This document shows, in pieces, positions 38,250 through 49,137 of a DNA stretch of 64,000 nucleotides; the stretch's first letter is position 1; each line of letters opens with the position of its first letter. This DNA comes from Chitinolyticbacter albus. Lineage in GTDB: Bacteria; Pseudomonadota; Gammaproteobacteria; Burkholderiales; Chitinibacteraceae. The translations under genes and the position numbers were made by a program. Where the stretch lies: positions 29,446-93,445 of the forward strand of contig NZ_JANBVF010000005.1 in the NCBI RefSeq assembly GCF_024437655.1. The letters are read 5' to 3'. A model generated the notes under the pieces. That model did no database searches, had not been told where the DNA came from, and saw nothing but the letters and a program-made list of their open reading frames with translations.

Positions 38250-39467
38250 TTACTGTGGCGCGGCCATGGCGGTTGCAATCGCTACGCGACGTGCATCGGC
38301 AACGCGCAGCGGAATCTGTGCCTTGTCGGTGCACTGGCTGGCGACGGCGCCGGCGTCGACCGCACGCGCCGCGGCCAGCAACCGGCGCAGGTGATCGACC
38401 TGCGGATAGTCGCTGTGCTCGAAACCGGTACGTCCGCGCGCGTCGGCGAGGCAGGCATCGAGAAACTGGTCGAAACGCTCGGGCTTGCGCAGCGCATCGC
38501 CGCGCTGGAACAGTTCCAGCACCGTGTTCGGCTTGAGTTCGAGCGCGCGGTGCACCAGCAGGTGCTCGCGGCAAGTGAGGATGGCCAGATCGCGACAATC
38601 GGCCGGTGCGCGTAGCCGCTGCGACAGCGCTTCGACCAGCGGCACGCCGGCCGCCTCGTGGCCGATATGGCGCGGCAGCACGTCGGCGGGCGTCACGGCC
38701 TTGCCCAGGTCATGGCACAGCGCGGCGTAGCGCGTCGCCAACGGCCAGCCCTGGCGTGCGGCGTAGTCGAGCACCAGCATCACGTGTACGCCGGTATCGA
38801 CTTCCGGGTGGTAGTCGGCGCGTTGCGGCACGCCCCATAGTGCGTCGACCTCGGGCGCGATACGTGCCAGCGCGCCGCACTCGCGCAGCACGGCGAACAT
38901 GCGGCTCGGTTGCTGTTCCATCAGCCCCTTGGCCATTTCCTGCCACACCCGCTCGGGCACCAGGTGATCGACCTCACCCTCGGCGACCATCTGCCGCATC
39001 AGCTCCAAGGTCTCGGGCGCAACGTCGAAACCGAAACGCGCGGCAAAGCGTGCCAGCCGCAGCACACGCACCGGGTCCTCGGTAAAGGCCGGTGACACGT
39101 GGCGCAGCAGGCGGGCGGTGACGTCGGTCTGGCCGTCGTAGGGGTCGATCACATTGCCCGCGTCGTCCTCCGCCATGGCGTTGATGGTCAGGTCGCGCCG
39201 CGCCAGGTCTTCTTCCAGCGTTACCTGCGGGTCGGCGAACACGGTAAAGCCCTTGTAGCCGCGCCCGCTCTTGCGCTCGGTACGCGCCAGTGCGTATTCC
39301 TCGTGCGTCTTCGGATGCAAAAACACTGGGAAGTCCTTGCCGACCGGCTTGTAGCCCTGGCTTTCCATCTCGGCGGCGGTGGCGCCGACCACCACCCAGT
39401 CGGTGTCCTTCACCGGCAGGCCCAGCAGGCGGTCGCGCACGGCGCCGCCAACCTTGTAGATCTTCAT
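38250..39467 (-). CDS. cca: Multifunctional CCA tRNA nucleotidyltransferase
   Basis: This enzyme adds or repairs the 3' CCA end of tRNAs without a template. The 405-aa product has the class II nucleotidyltransferase start [38 protein letters not shown], and [18 protein letters not shown]-terminal HD phosphohydrolase domain has [11 protein letters not shown]. That architecture matches the long, E. coli-type enzyme. The tRNA genes in this window encode CCA, so its role here would be repair. Confidence 0.95.
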   Translation of the reverse strand: MKIYKVGGAVRDRLLGLPVKDTDWVVVGATAAEMESQGYKPVGKDFPVFLHPKTHEEYALARTERKSGRGYKGFTVFADPQVTLEEDLARRDLTINAMAEDDAGNVIDPYDGQTDVTARLLRHVSPAFTEDPVRVLRLARFAARFGFDVAPETLELMRQMVAEGEVDHLVPERVWQEMAKGLMEQQPSRMFAVLRECGALARIAPEVDALWGVPQRADYHPEVDTGVHVMLVLDYAARQGWPLATRYAALCHDLGKAVTPADVLPRHIGHEAAGVPLVEALSQRLRAPADCRDLAILTCREHLLVHRALELKPNTVLELFQRGDALRKPERFDQFLDACLADARGRTGFEHSDYPQVDHLRRLLAAARAVDAGAVASQCTDKAQIPLRVADARRVAIATAMAAPQ

Positions 39468-39523
39468 GGCGTTTGCTTCTTAGCTGATGAGCAATCGATT
39501 TTAGCGAGCCGCGCGGGTGGCGC

Positions 39524-39529
39524 TACAAT
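39524..39529 (+). promoter_or_regulatory. Putative -10 box of cysK
   Basis: TACAAT (5/6 to consensus) lies 40 bp upstream of cysK. The best -35 with a 17-bp spacer is TTAGCG (39501-39506), a weak match. Transcription would start near 39536, at the first base of a short leader ORF. Confidence 0.4.
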
Positions 39530-39536
39530 CTTTCTC

Positions 39537-39568
39537 ATGCCGTCCAACCTCTACACGGAATTGCTGCC

Positions 39569-39572
<4 letters not shown>
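39537..39572 (+). CDS. Possible 11-codon leader ORF overlapping the cysK start
   Basis: ATG 39537 opens the peptide [11 protein letters not shown], whose TGA overlaps the cysK ATG (ATGA at 39569). It lies at the predicted transcription start, so it would be read from a leaderless end. It contains no Cys and shows no attenuator structure. It is speculative, since an 11-codon frame is easily met by chance. Confidence 0.2.
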
Positions 39573-40501
<929 letters not shown>

Positions 40502-40506
40502 TCCGA

Positions 40507-40556
40507 CGCCGATCTAGCGCAATGCCGGCTGAGGCCGGCTTTGCGCTAGATCGGCG
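40507..40556. terminator. 50-nt hairpin at the cysK/VOC convergence
   Basis: CGCCGATCTAGCGCAA (40507-40522) pairs perfectly with 40541-40556. After a single T:T mismatch, GCCGGC (40524-40529) pairs with 40534-40539 around a TGAG loop. It starts 5 bp after the cysK stop, and its right arm contains the last codons and the stop of the opposite VOC gene. It is probably a bidirectional terminator despite lacking a long U-tract. Confidence 0.65.
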
Positions 40557-40899
40557 ACCAGACCGCCAGTTCGTTGCCGTTGGGGTCGGCAAAATGAAAT
40601 CGGCGCCCGCCAGGGAACGAGAAAATGGGCTTCACGATGCGCCCGCCCGCTTCGGCTACGCGGTGCTCTGCATCCTCCAGTTCCTCGGTGTACAGCACCA
40701 CCAGCGCGGCACCGTTCGCCGTGGTGCTGGCGGCATCGGCGCGGTAGAAGCCACCTGAGAGGCGCCCATCGCTGAACGCGCAGTAGTCGGGCCCGTAATC
40801 GGTGAACGTCCATCCAAATACCGTGTTGTAGAAATCCTCGATGGCGACGAGGTTACGCGCCGGCAGTTCGACATAATCGATCACGGAGTCATGGTTCAT
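40546..40899 (-). CDS. VOC family (glyoxalase-like) protein
   Basis: This 117-aa single VOC domain contains VIDYVELPARNLVAIEDFYNTVFGW, FSDGRLSGGFYRAD and a C-terminal GGRRFHFADPNGNELAVWSP. It resembles the small glyoxalase/bleomycin-resistance-like proteins with unassigned substrate (YdcJ-like type). ATG 40899 is preceded by GAGGAA at good spacing; the open frame to 41073 is not family sequence. Its stop lies inside the terminator hairpin shared with cysK. Confidence 0.85.
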   Translation of the reverse strand: MNHDSVIDYVELPARNLVAIEDFYNTVFGWTFTDYGPDYCAFSDGRLSGGFYRADAASTTANGAALVVLYTEELEDAEHRVAEAGGRIVKPIFSFPGGRRFHFADPNGNELAVWSPI

Positions 40900-41089
40900 G
40901 GGTTGGGTTCCTCGTGGCGGTTCGATCACCAGCATAGACCGCGCGACGCCCAGACCCCTACGCCGGTCCCTTGGGTAGCGTCGTGCCGAAGCGGCCGTTC
41001 GGCGGGTGGGCACTGCGCCCGCATACTTTTTGCCTGATTGACTTGACCGCTTGCTACTCGAAGCCCCCTTCAACGCTCAGGAGTTCGCC

Positions 41090-41500
41090 ATGTCCCGCAA
41101 GATCTTCGTCAACCTGCCCGTACGCGATCTGCCCCGCACCCAGGCCTTCTTCGCCGCGCTGGGATTCAGCTACAACCCGCAGTTCACCAACGAGCAGGCC
41201 GCCTGCATGGTGATCTCGGACGACATCTACGTCATGTTGCTGGCCGAGGATTTCTTCAAGACCTTCATCAGCAAGCCACTGGTCGACGCGCGTGAGGCGA
41301 CCGAGGTGCTGGTCTGCCTGTCGTGCGACAGCCGCGCGGAAGTGGATAGCTTCGTGGCCAAGGCGCTGGCAGCCGGTGGCAAGATACCGCGCCCGCTGCA
41401 GGACGTCGGTTTCATGTACAGCCACGCTTTCGAAGATCTGGATGGCCATATCTGGGAGCTCGTGTACATGGACATGAGCCAGGCGCCACCGCAGTTCTAA
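41090..41500 (+). CDS. VOC family protein
   Basis: This 136-aa protein begins KIFVNLPVRDLPRTQAFFAALGFSYN, a start typical of PhnB-like or lactoylglutathione-lyase-related VOC proteins, and ends FEDLDGHIWELVYMDMSQ. The expected Glu metal ligand is present but no clear His at the first position, so it may not be a glyoxalase. AGGAG (41079-41083) precedes the ATG. It lies alone, with a tRNA gene on the other strand downstream. Confidence 0.85.
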   Translation: MSRKIFVNLPVRDLPRTQAFFAALGFSYNPQFTNEQAACMVISDDIYVMLLAEDFFKTFISKPLVDAREATEVLVCLSCDSRAEVDSFVAKALAAGGKIPRPLQDVGFMYSHAFEDLDGHIWELVYMDMSQAPPQF

Positions 41501-41557
41501 GCGCCTGTTCACGATCGCTACACGGCCCTAAAAGGCGCAGCGGTGGGGCGTGGGGAT

Positions 41558-41633
<76 letters not shown>

Positions 41634-41832
41634 AAGACCCCGATCATGCTACGGGGTGTACGTGCTGATCTTAGCAAGCGATCTGCCGTGTAAAAAGTGC
41701 CGGCTATGCAGATCCGCTGCAGCGTTGCGCCAGCGCAAATTTCCTGTAGATGACCAAGTGCGCGGACGGGCGGATTTGCCAGCGTCAGCCGCAGGCGCGT
41801 ACCGGCCGTGCGCCGTGTTTGGCAAATCGGCT

Positions 41833-41862
41833 CTTGAAAACGTCACGATGCGTCCATATTAT
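41833..41862 (+). promoter_or_regulatory. groESL promoter (sigma-70, possibly sigma-32 also)
   Basis: TTGAAA (41834-41839) and TATTAT (41857-41862) are separated by exactly 17 bp, 4/6 and 5/6 to sigma-70 consensus. CTTGAAA (41833-41839) followed by TCCATATTA at about 41853 also resembles a heat-shock sigma-32 promoter. The -10 touches the CIRCE element. Dual control by HrcA and RpoH, known in some betaproteobacteria, is inferred. Confidence 0.7.
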
Positions 41863-41888
41863 TAGCACTCGTTAGCGATGAGTGCTAA
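41862..41888 (+). promoter_or_regulatory. CIRCE operator (HrcA binding site)
   Basis: TTAGCACTC (41862-41870), a 9-bp spacer and GAGTGCTAA (41880-41888) form the perfect CIRCE inverted repeat. HrcA binds it and represses chaperonin genes until heat stress. It starts at the last base of the -10 box and lies 74 bp upstream of groES. Confidence 0.97.
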
Positions 41889-41962
41889 CCGTCAAATTGT
41901 TGCAAGTGCAACCATGGATAGTGCACCTGTTTCGCGTCATTTATTTCGCAGGAGTTTGAAAG

Positions 41963-42253
41963 ATGGCAATTCGTCCCTTGCACGACCGCGTCGTGATCAA
42001 GCGTGTAGAAGCTGAAGAAAAGACCGCATCGGGCATCGTGCTGCCGGGTGCCGCGGCCGAAAAGCCGGATCTGGGCGAAGTCGTTGCGATCGGTACCGGC
42101 AAGCTGCTGGAAAACGGTTCGGTGCGCCCGCTCGCCGTCAAGGTGGGTGACAAGGTCATCCTCGGCAAGTACAGCGGCCAGACCGTGAAGATCAACGGTG
42201 AAGAGCTCACCGTGGTGCGCGAAGAAGATATCTTCGGCGTGCTCGAAGGCTGA
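41963..42253 (+). CDS. groES: Co-chaperonin GroES
   Basis: GroES is the heptameric lid of the GroEL folding chamber. The 96-aa product begins [21 protein letters not shown], has the mobile-loop GIVLPG and ends [13 protein letters not shown], all standard. AGGAG at 41950-41954 is a good ribosome-binding site. It is controlled by the CIRCE element upstream and is followed by groEL after 180 bp holding a dispersed repeat. Confidence 0.98.
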   Translation: MAIRPLHDRVVIKRVEAEEKTASGIVLPGAAAEKPDLGEVVAIGTGKLLENGSVRPLAVKVGDKVILGKYSGQTVKINGEELTVVREEDIFGVLEG

Positions 42254-42264
42254 TTGCGCTTAGC

Positions 42265-42370
42265 CTTCAGGCCGATTGCTGCGTTGGCGTCGCTGCGTGT
42301 CTCCTCACCGTACTCATGTACGGCTGCGTCGATACTCGCTAGCCGCCTTGCACTCGACCTGAATGCCTCG
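42265..42370 (+). repeat. Dispersed hairpin repeat, copy C (groES-groEL gap)
   Basis: The core is CCGTAC-TCAT-GTACGG (42308-42323), a perfect 6-bp inverted repeat with TCCTCA (42302-42307) directly before it, as in the two other copies. The GC-rich flanks have GCTGCGT and GCCGCC tracts like those around copies A and B. Outer limits are approximate. It lies inside the groESL transcript. Confidence 0.5.
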
Positions 42371-42418
42371 CGCAATCCACTGGTCCCAGATCGTGGACCG
42401 GACCCCAGAATTCAATGA

Positions 42419-44074
<1,656 letters not shown>

Positions 44075-44094
44075 GCCTGCCCTGCGCTTAGCAC

Positions 44095-44132
44095 CAAAAC
44101 AAAACGCCACCTTCGGGTGGCGTTTTGTTTTG
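44095..44132. terminator. Terminator of groESL (bidirectional)
   Basis: A 17-bp perfect stem (44095-44111 with 44116-44132) with a TTCG tetraloop is flanked by A- and T-rich arms, so it gives U-tracts on both strands. It lies between groEL (plus) and ygiQ (minus) and should serve both. Confidence 0.9.
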
Positions 44133-44171
44133 CAATCAAGCAGTACGCGGGCGGTCAGCCGACGATATGGA

Positions 44172-46358
44172 TCAACGCCGCCCGCGTGGCTTGCCGGCAG
44201 CGGCTGCGCGACTTTTGCCAGCGGCAGGGCGTTTGCCGCTGCCCGGCTTGCTGCGTGCGGCCGGCATCGGCTTGCGCGCTGCCTGCCGGGGCGCCGCGAC
44301 CGGCTTTTCGCCCGGTTGCTGTGGCGGGATCAGGTGGCTGGGGCTGTTGCCGATCAGGTCGGCGCGGCCCATGTCGACCAGTGCCTCGCGCAAAATGGGC
44401 CAGTTGACCGGGTCGTGATAGCGCAAAAAGGCCTTGTGGATCTTGCGGCTATGCGCATCGCGGATCACTTCGACCTTTTCCGAGCTGCGGGCAAGCTTGC
44501 GCAGTGGGTTGCGCCGCGTGTGCCACATGGTCGTGGCCATGGCCATCGGCGTCGGGGTGAAGGCCTGCACCTGGTCGGGCTTGAAGTTGTTCTTCTTCAG
44601 CCACAGCGCCAGGTTCAGCATGTCTTCCATCGTCGTGCCGGGGTGGGCGGCGATGAAGTAGGGGATCAGGTACTGCTGCTTGCCGGCCTGACGGCTGTAG
44701 TGCTCGAACATCTGCTTGAAGCGCTCGAAGCTGCCGATGCCCGGCTTCATCATCTTGGAGAGCGGGCCATCCTCGGTGTGTTCCGGTGCGATCTTTAGGT
44801 AGCCGCTCACGTGGTGCGTGACCAGCTCCTTCACGTATTCGGGTGATTCCACCGCGAGGTCGTACCTGAGGCCGGAGCCGATGGTGATCTTCTTCACGCC
44901 GGGAATGGCGCGCGCCTTGCGGTAGAGCTGGATCAGGCTGCTGTGGTCGGTATCGAGGTTCTCGCAGATGCCCGGGTACACGCACGACAGGCGCCGACAG
45001 GATTGCTCGATCTTCGGATCCTTGCACGCCAGCCGGTACATATTGGCGGTGGGGCCGCCCAGGTCCGAGATATGGCCCTTGAAGCCCTCGGTCTTGTCGC
45101 GGATGTCCTCGATTTCCTGGAGGATCGAGTCTTCCGATCGGCTCTGGATGATGCGGCCCTCGTGCTCGGTGATCGAGCAGAAGGTACAGCCGCCAAAGCA
45201 GCCGCGCATGATGTTGATCGAGAAGCGGATCATCTCCCAGGCCGGGATATGCGCCTTGCCGTAGCTGGGATGCGGATTGCGGGCGTACTGCAGGCCGTAG
45301 ACGTAATCCATCTCCGGCGTGGTGAGCGGGATCGGTGGTGGGTTGAGCCACACATCGCGCTCGCCGTGCAGCTGCACCATGGCGCGTGCATTGCCCGGGT
45401 TGGCCTCCAGGTGCAGCGTGCGGCTGGCGTGGGCGTACAGCACCGGATCGTGCGCGACGGCCTCGTAGGCCGGCAGCCGGATCACCATCTTTTGCCGTTC
45501 GGCCTGTTTGGCGGCGAGGCGCTCGGCCTTGCTGATGATGCGGATGGGCTGCGCGCCTTCCGGCATTGCCGCCTTGGCGCTGGCCTGTTTCTCCTCTTCC
45601 ATCGCGTAGGGATCGGAGTGCGGCTCGACGCGGCCGGGGGTATCGACGGTGGTCGAATCGAGCACAGCCCAGTCGCGCGCCGGCATCCAGCCGTGTGGTG
45701 TCATAAAGGCGGTGCCGCGCACGTCGCGGATGTCGCGCAGTTTCTCGCCGGCGGCGGCGCGGTTGGCTACCTCGACCAGCGCGCGTTCGGCATTGCCGAA
45801 CAGCAGGATGTCGGCCTTGGCATAGACCAGCGCGGACTGGCGCACCTTGTCGCTCCAGTAGTCGTACTGGGCGATGCGGCGCAGGCTGGCCTCGATGCCA
45901 CCAACCATGATCTGCACGCCGGGATACGCCTCGCGGCAGCGCTGCGAATAGATGGTCACCGCGCGGTCCGGCCGCCGTCCCGCCGCGCCGTCCGGTGTGT
46001 ACGCGTCGTCCGAGCGCGGTTTGCGATCCGCCGTGTAGCGGTTGATCATCGAATCCATATTGCCGGCGGTGATGCCGAAAAAGAGGCGCGGGCGGCCCAG
46101 CGCCTTGTAGGGCTCGGCGCTGTCCCATTCCGGCTGCGCGATGATGCCGACGCGCAGGCCCTGTGCCTCCAGCAGGCGCCCGATCAGCGCCATGCCGAAG
46201 CTGGGGTGATCGATATAGCAGTCGCCCGAGATCAGGATGACGTCGCACTCGTCCCAGCCCAGCGCGGTCATCTCATCCAGGCTCATCGGCAGGAAGGGGG
46301 CGGGCTGGGCGCGCCGGGCGGGCGCGTAATCGTAGAGGGCGGTCGGAGCGGTATTCAT
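44172..46358 (-). CDS. YgiQ family radical SAM protein
   Basis: The 728-aa protein has an N-terminal B12-binding-like UPF0313 domain ([17 protein letters not shown]), then the radical SAM cluster motif [16 protein letters not shown] near residue 393 (Cys-x3-Cys-x2-Cys). The conserved [18 protein letters not shown] region follows. The function of YgiQ proteins is unknown. The last 45 or so residues are a basic, Ala/Pro/Lys/Arg-rich tail ([19 protein letters not shown]) that could bind nucleic acid. No strong ribosome-binding site is visible. Confidence 0.93.
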   Translation of the reverse strand: MNTAPTALYDYAPARRAQPAPFLPMSLDEMTALGWDECDVILISGDCYIDHPSFGMALIGRLLEAQGLRVGIIAQPEWDSAEPYKALGRPRLFFGITAGNMDSMINRYTADRKPRSDDAYTPDGAAGRRPDRAVTIYSQRCREAYPGVQIMVGGIEASLRRIAQYDYWSDKVRQSALVYAKADILLFGNAERALVEVANRAAAGEKLRDIRDVRGTAFMTPHGWMPARDWAVLDSTTVDTPGRVEPHSDPYAMEEEKQASAKAAMPEGAQPIRIISKAERLAAKQAERQKMVIRLPAYEAVAHDPVLYAHASRTLHLEANPGNARAMVQLHGERDVWLNPPPIPLTTPEMDYVYGLQYARNPHPSYGKAHIPAWEMIRFSINIMRGCFGGCTFCSITEHEGRIIQSRSEDSILQEIEDIRDKTEGFKGHISDLGGPTANMYRLACKDPKIEQSCRRLSCVYPGICENLDTDHSSLIQLYRKARAIPGVKKITIGSGLRYDLAVESPEYVKELVTHHVSGYLKIAPEHTEDGPLSKMMKPGIGSFERFKQMFEHYSRQAGKQQYLIPYFIAAHPGTTMEDMLNLALWLKKNNFKPDQVQAFTPTPMAMATTMWHTRRNPLRKLARSSEKVEVIRDAHSRKIHKAFLRYHDPVNWPILREALVDMGRADLIGNSPSHLIPPQQPGEKPVAAPRQAARKPMPAARSKPGSGKRPAAGKSRAAAAGKPRGRR

Positions 46359-46454
46359 GGCGGCATGAGCAAGGCTAATCGCGGATTGTCGCAGATTTGC
46401 CCGGCGCTGCCAAAGGCTGCTGGCGAAAAAACCTGAAAATTCAGGTGGATATGA

Positions 46455-47213
46455 TCATCCTGGCGTCGCCTGCATGGTGCGCAGCTGGGTCTGCACGGCG
46501 GCGCGCAGCAGGCGCACGGCGGCCCGCAACAACCAGAGCAGCAAGCCGAGCGCCAGGCCGCCCAACAGCAGCAGGGCCACACCGAACAGTGCTGAGCCGG
46601 TGCGGCTGGGCGCCAAGCTGTGCAGCGTGAGCTGCTCATCGCCATCGCGCAGCAACAGCTTTCCCCCTTCGAACCGAACCGAGTCATCACCGGATTCGAT
46701 CAGTACCGAGGTGCGCCCGGTGGCATCCGGCTGGATCAGTACGCGATCCGTGCCATCGCGTACTGCGATCCTGGCTTGGGGAGCGAACCATCGATCGAGC
46801 GCCGCATCCACACTGCTGCTGTTGCCAAACAGCGCGCTGCCGAGCATGACGAAGCCCAGCACCACTATCAGCGCGGCCACCAGGCTGGCGCCGCTGAGCA
46901 GCAACAGCCAGAGCAGCGTGGGCAGCGCCAGCAGCAGGTTGACGGCGCCGAGGCTCGCCGTGGCCAACACCACCTGCCACAAGGCGGGCAGCGAGCGACG
47001 TGTTTCCCAGGCGGCGAGCGATCGCTTTACGCGCAAGGTGCGGCCGAGCTCGCGTGGATCTCCCAATGCCGTGGCAATGTCCGCTTCGCTGCGGCCTGCC
47101 GCAAGACCGTCGCTGAAATACTCGCGGTAGTCGGCCAGGATGTCGTCTCGTTGTGTCTCGGGTAGCCCCTCCAGTGACGCGGCCAGTTGTTGCAGGAATT
47201 CGTGCTGGGTCAT
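46455..47213 (-). CDS. DUF1700/HAAS-domain membrane protein
   Basis: The 252-aa product begins MTQHEFLQQLAASLEGLP, then DILADYREYFSDGLAAGRSEADI and LGDPRELGRTLRV. That is the HAAS/DUF1700 domain found next to PadR regulators. Membrane spans lie near residues 80-105 and 108-130, and a C-terminal one near 205-230. Such proteins are thought to sense or signal with a PadR partner, but the function is unproven. The start overlaps the padR stop by 4 bp. Confidence 0.85.
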   Translation of the reverse strand: MTQHEFLQQLAASLEGLPETQRDDILADYREYFSDGLAAGRSEADIATALGDPRELGRTLRVKRSLAAWETRRSLPALWQVVLATASLGAVNLLLALPTLLWLLLLSGASLVAALIVVLGFVMLGSALFGNSSSVDAALDRWFAPQARIAVRDGTDRVLIQPDATGRTSVLIESGDDSVRFEGGKLLLRDGDEQLTLHSLAPSRTGSALFGVALLLLGGLALGLLLWLLRAAVRLLRAAVQTQLRTMQATPG

Positions 47214-47542
47214 GACGATGCTCCGGATGCGTCGGGCGCGAACACCACGGCCTCGACCTCGTTGACGAAACTGCGCCACTCGTCGCGCATGGCGGCAAGC
47301 GCGGTGTGACCGGCCGTGGTGAGCCGGTAGTACTTGCGCGAAGGGCCGCTGGCCGATTCGACCAGATAAGTCTCCACCCACGCTTCCTGCTGCAGCCTGC
47401 GCATCAGCGGGTAGATGGTGCCTTCGCTGATGTCCATGCCGGTGCTCAGCTGGGTGACCAGCTGGTAGGCATAGCTATCACCCTTGGCGAGTACGGCCAG
47501 CACGCACATGTCGAGCGTGCCTTTCTTCAATTGGGTTTTCAT
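47210..47542 (-). CDS. PadR family transcriptional regulator
   Basis: The 110-aa winged-helix protein starts LKKGTLDMCVLAVLAKGDSYAYQLV, then ISEGTIYPLMRRLQQEAWVETY and RKYYRLTTAGHTAL. These are the standard PadR DNA-binding elements. Proteins of this kind repress their own operon. An operator-like palindrome lies upstream at 47577. ATG 47542 is chosen, with 47557 as an alternative. The overlap with the DUF1700 gene implies an operon. Confidence 0.9.
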   Translation of the reverse strand: MKTQLKKGTLDMCVLAVLAKGDSYAYQLVTQLSTGMDISEGTIYPLMRRLQQEAWVETYLVESASGPSRKYYRLTTAGHTALAAMRDEWRSFVNEVEAVVFAPDASGASS

Positions 47543-47568
47543 GGTGCGGCGCTGCAAGTGACGTTAAC

Positions 47569-47598
47569 AAGATAAAACAAGGTACCTTGTAATACAAG
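47569..47598 (-). promoter_or_regulatory. padR promoter with palindromic operator
   Basis: On the minus strand TTGTAT (47597-47592) and TATCTT (47574-47569) are 17 bp apart. The spacer holds a 14-bp perfect palindrome ACAAGGTACCTTGT (47577-47590), overlapping a second one, CTTGTA-A-TACAAG (47586-47598). Binding there would block RNA polymerase. Autorepression by PadR is inferred from family behaviour. Confidence 0.65.
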
Positions 47599-47634
47599 TA
47601 TGTGACGCAGCCTAATTTCGAGGTAGACGTGCTT

Positions 47635-47960
47635 TCACGGTGATGCGACGGGAGACGCGCGCGACTCGGGCGCTGCCGCAAACAGCGACACCGTACTGCC
47701 GGCGAGTCCGCCGAAACAGGGCGTGTCGTGCTGCTGTTGGTATTCGGGCCGCTGCGCGTTTTCACCGTCGACCACGACCTGGGCTGTAGCCGAGCGCGGC
47801 ATGGCCAGGATCAGGTATCGTCGCGAAAGCCAGCGGTGGCGTGGCCGATCTGGGCATGGATGGTGTTGATCCCTTCGATCATGGTCGCTGCCCGGGTGTG
47901 CTTCGGCAGCATCGTGGCACTGGGCGAGGACGGCGAATACAGCGGCCGGCGCCGCAGGCT
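47635..47960 (-). other. Intergenic stretch with possible decayed minus-strand ORF
   Basis: No confident gene lies between padR and merR. On the minus strand two adjoining frames read sensibly: GINTIHAQIGHATAGFRDDT* (ending at 47811) and, in another frame, LILAMPRSATAQVVVDGENA through to a TGA at 47635. A single frameshift would join them into a longer product. I do not recognise the family, and high GC content makes long chance frames common. It may be the remnant of a gene. Confidence 0.2.
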
Positions 47961-47990
47961 TGACTCTCCCATTGCGGCAGACTTTAACGT
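47960..47990 (+). promoter_or_regulatory. MerR-type promoter with 19-bp spacer
   Basis: TTGACT (47960-47965) and TAACGT (47985-47990) are separated by 19 bp, the long spacer typical of MerR-regulated promoters. The spacer holds an imperfect dyad, GACTCTCCC...GGCAGACTT. The predicted start (about 47997) coincides with the merR ATG at 47998, so the message may be leaderless. Autoregulation is inferred. Confidence 0.6.
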
Positions 47991-47997
47991 GCTCCCC

Positions 47998-48816
47998 ATG
48001 CGTACTTCCACACTGATCCCCATAGGCCGGTTCTCGAGCCGATCCGGGCTATCCATCAAGGCGCTGCGGCTCTACGCCGAGGCAGGGCTGCTGGTTCCGG
48101 CGCGCGTCGATGCGGCCAACGGCTATCGCTACTACAGCGCAACGCAATTGCCGCGGGCCGAGCGAATACGTCAGCTACGCGCGTTGGGGATAGGCTACGC
48201 CCAGTTGCCGCCGCTGCTCGAATTGGGGGCCGATGCGCTGGCTCGCGAAATTCGCCGGCATGTCGGTGACCACGCGCAGGCTGAGCGCAAGCTTGGGTGG
48301 ATTGCGCAGGCTTATCTCGCCCAACTGCAAAAGGAGCAATACCCCATGTTCAATCCGATCACGGTCCGGCATAGCCCCGCGCTCGTGGTGGCGTCCGTCA
48401 CGCGTCACGTCGACATCGCCGGCCTCGATACCGCAATCCGCGACGGGCTCTCCGTCTTGCAAGGCTATGGCTGCCCCGGGCAGGACGTGCCGTTTGGCGT
48501 CTACCATGGCCCGGTCAATAGCGAACAACGGGGGCCGATCGAAATCTGTGTTCCGGCTCGGCCCGGCAGCCTGCCGACTGGTGATGTGGTGCTGCGCGAG
48601 CTGCCGGCATGCCGGCTGGTCACCATCGACGTGCGCGACGAGCAGGCCCGGTTTCCGGCGATCCTTTCGGCGTACGAGGCAGTCTGCGACTGGATCGACG
48701 AGAAGCGTCAGACCCGCGCGGGCCCGCCGCGCGAGTACTGGCTGAATACATCATCGGAGCAGCCGGTGATGCAGGTTTGCTGGCCGATCACCGTGGAGTC
48801 GCAGGAGGCGCCATGA
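47998..48816 (+). CDS. MerR family regulator with GyrI-like effector domain
   Basis: The 272-aa protein has an N-terminal MerR helix-turn-helix (IGRFSSRSGLSIKALRLYAEAGLL, NGYRYYSATQL) and a coiled linker near residues 85-110. A C-terminal GyrI-like ligand-binding domain (ITVRHSPALVVASVTR, DVVLRELPACRLVTI) follows. This build is that of BmrR-like sensors of drugs or lipophilic cations. An upstream in-frame extension to 47728 is not family sequence. The cupin gene overlaps its stop, so the pair is co-translated. Confidence 0.9.
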   Translation: MRTSTLIPIGRFSSRSGLSIKALRLYAEAGLLVPARVDAANGYRYYSATQLPRAERIRQLRALGIGYAQLPPLLELGADALAREIRRHVGDHAQAERKLGWIAQAYLAQLQKEQYPMFNPITVRHSPALVVASVTRHVDIAGLDTAIRDGLSVLQGYGCPGQDVPFGVYHGPVNSEQRGPIEICVPARPGSLPTGDVVLRELPACRLVTIDVRDEQARFPAILSAYEAVCDWIDEKRQTRAGPPREYWLNTSSEQPVMQVCWPITVESQEAP

Positions 48817-49136
48817 CCGTCAATCTGCTGCATGCCTTGCCACAGGCGCTGCCCGACGAGGTCTACACCGAGCTCGTACGCAGCGGCGAGGTGCGTATCG
48901 AGCGCATTGTGTCCAATGGCCAGATCACGCCGCAGGGGCAGTGGTATGACCAGGCCGAATACGAGTGGGTGCTGCTGCTGGCGGGGGCGGCGGGCCTGCG
49001 GTTCGAAGACGAGGCGGACGATCGCTCGCTGGTGCCGGGCGATTGCGTGTTGATCGCGCCACATCGTCGCCACCGCGTGACCTACACCGGCGAGCAGACG
49101 GTCTGGCTGGCGGTCTGGTGGCCGCCGGCGCGCTGA
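48813..49136 (+). CDS. Cupin domain protein
   Basis: This 107-aa single beta-barrel protein contains GQWYDQAEYEWVLLLAGAAGLRFEDE and LVPGDCVLIAPHRRHRVTYT, which follow the two cupin motifs. The first motif lacks the usual His pair (Gln and Tyr stand there), so metal binding is uncertain. AGGAGG lies 5 nt before the ATG. It overlaps the MerR gene and is probably under the same promoter. The role is unknown, perhaps binding the regulator's ligand. Confidence 0.8.
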   Translation: MTVNLLHALPQALPDEVYTELVRSGEVRIERIVSNGQITPQGQWYDQAEYEWVLLLAGAAGLRFEDEADDRSLVPGDCVLIAPHRRHRVTYTGEQTVWLAVWWPPAR

Positions 49137-49137
49137 G

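Noticed and set aside
36109..38598. 829-aa open frame on the minus strand opposite phosphoketolase
   Set aside because: It is the antisense shadow of a highly conserved gene in GC-rich DNA. The translation is His/Val/Leu-rich with no domain pattern, and the plus strand encodes xfp.
44943..46436. 497-aa plus-strand frame opposite ygiQ
   Set aside because: The minus strand carries the radical SAM cluster motif and full YgiQ protein. The plus frame shows no domain.
47811..48059. 82-aa minus-strand frame as an intact gene
   Set aside because: It overlaps the merR promoter and start, and only its C-terminal part reads like protein. It is treated as a possible remnant instead.
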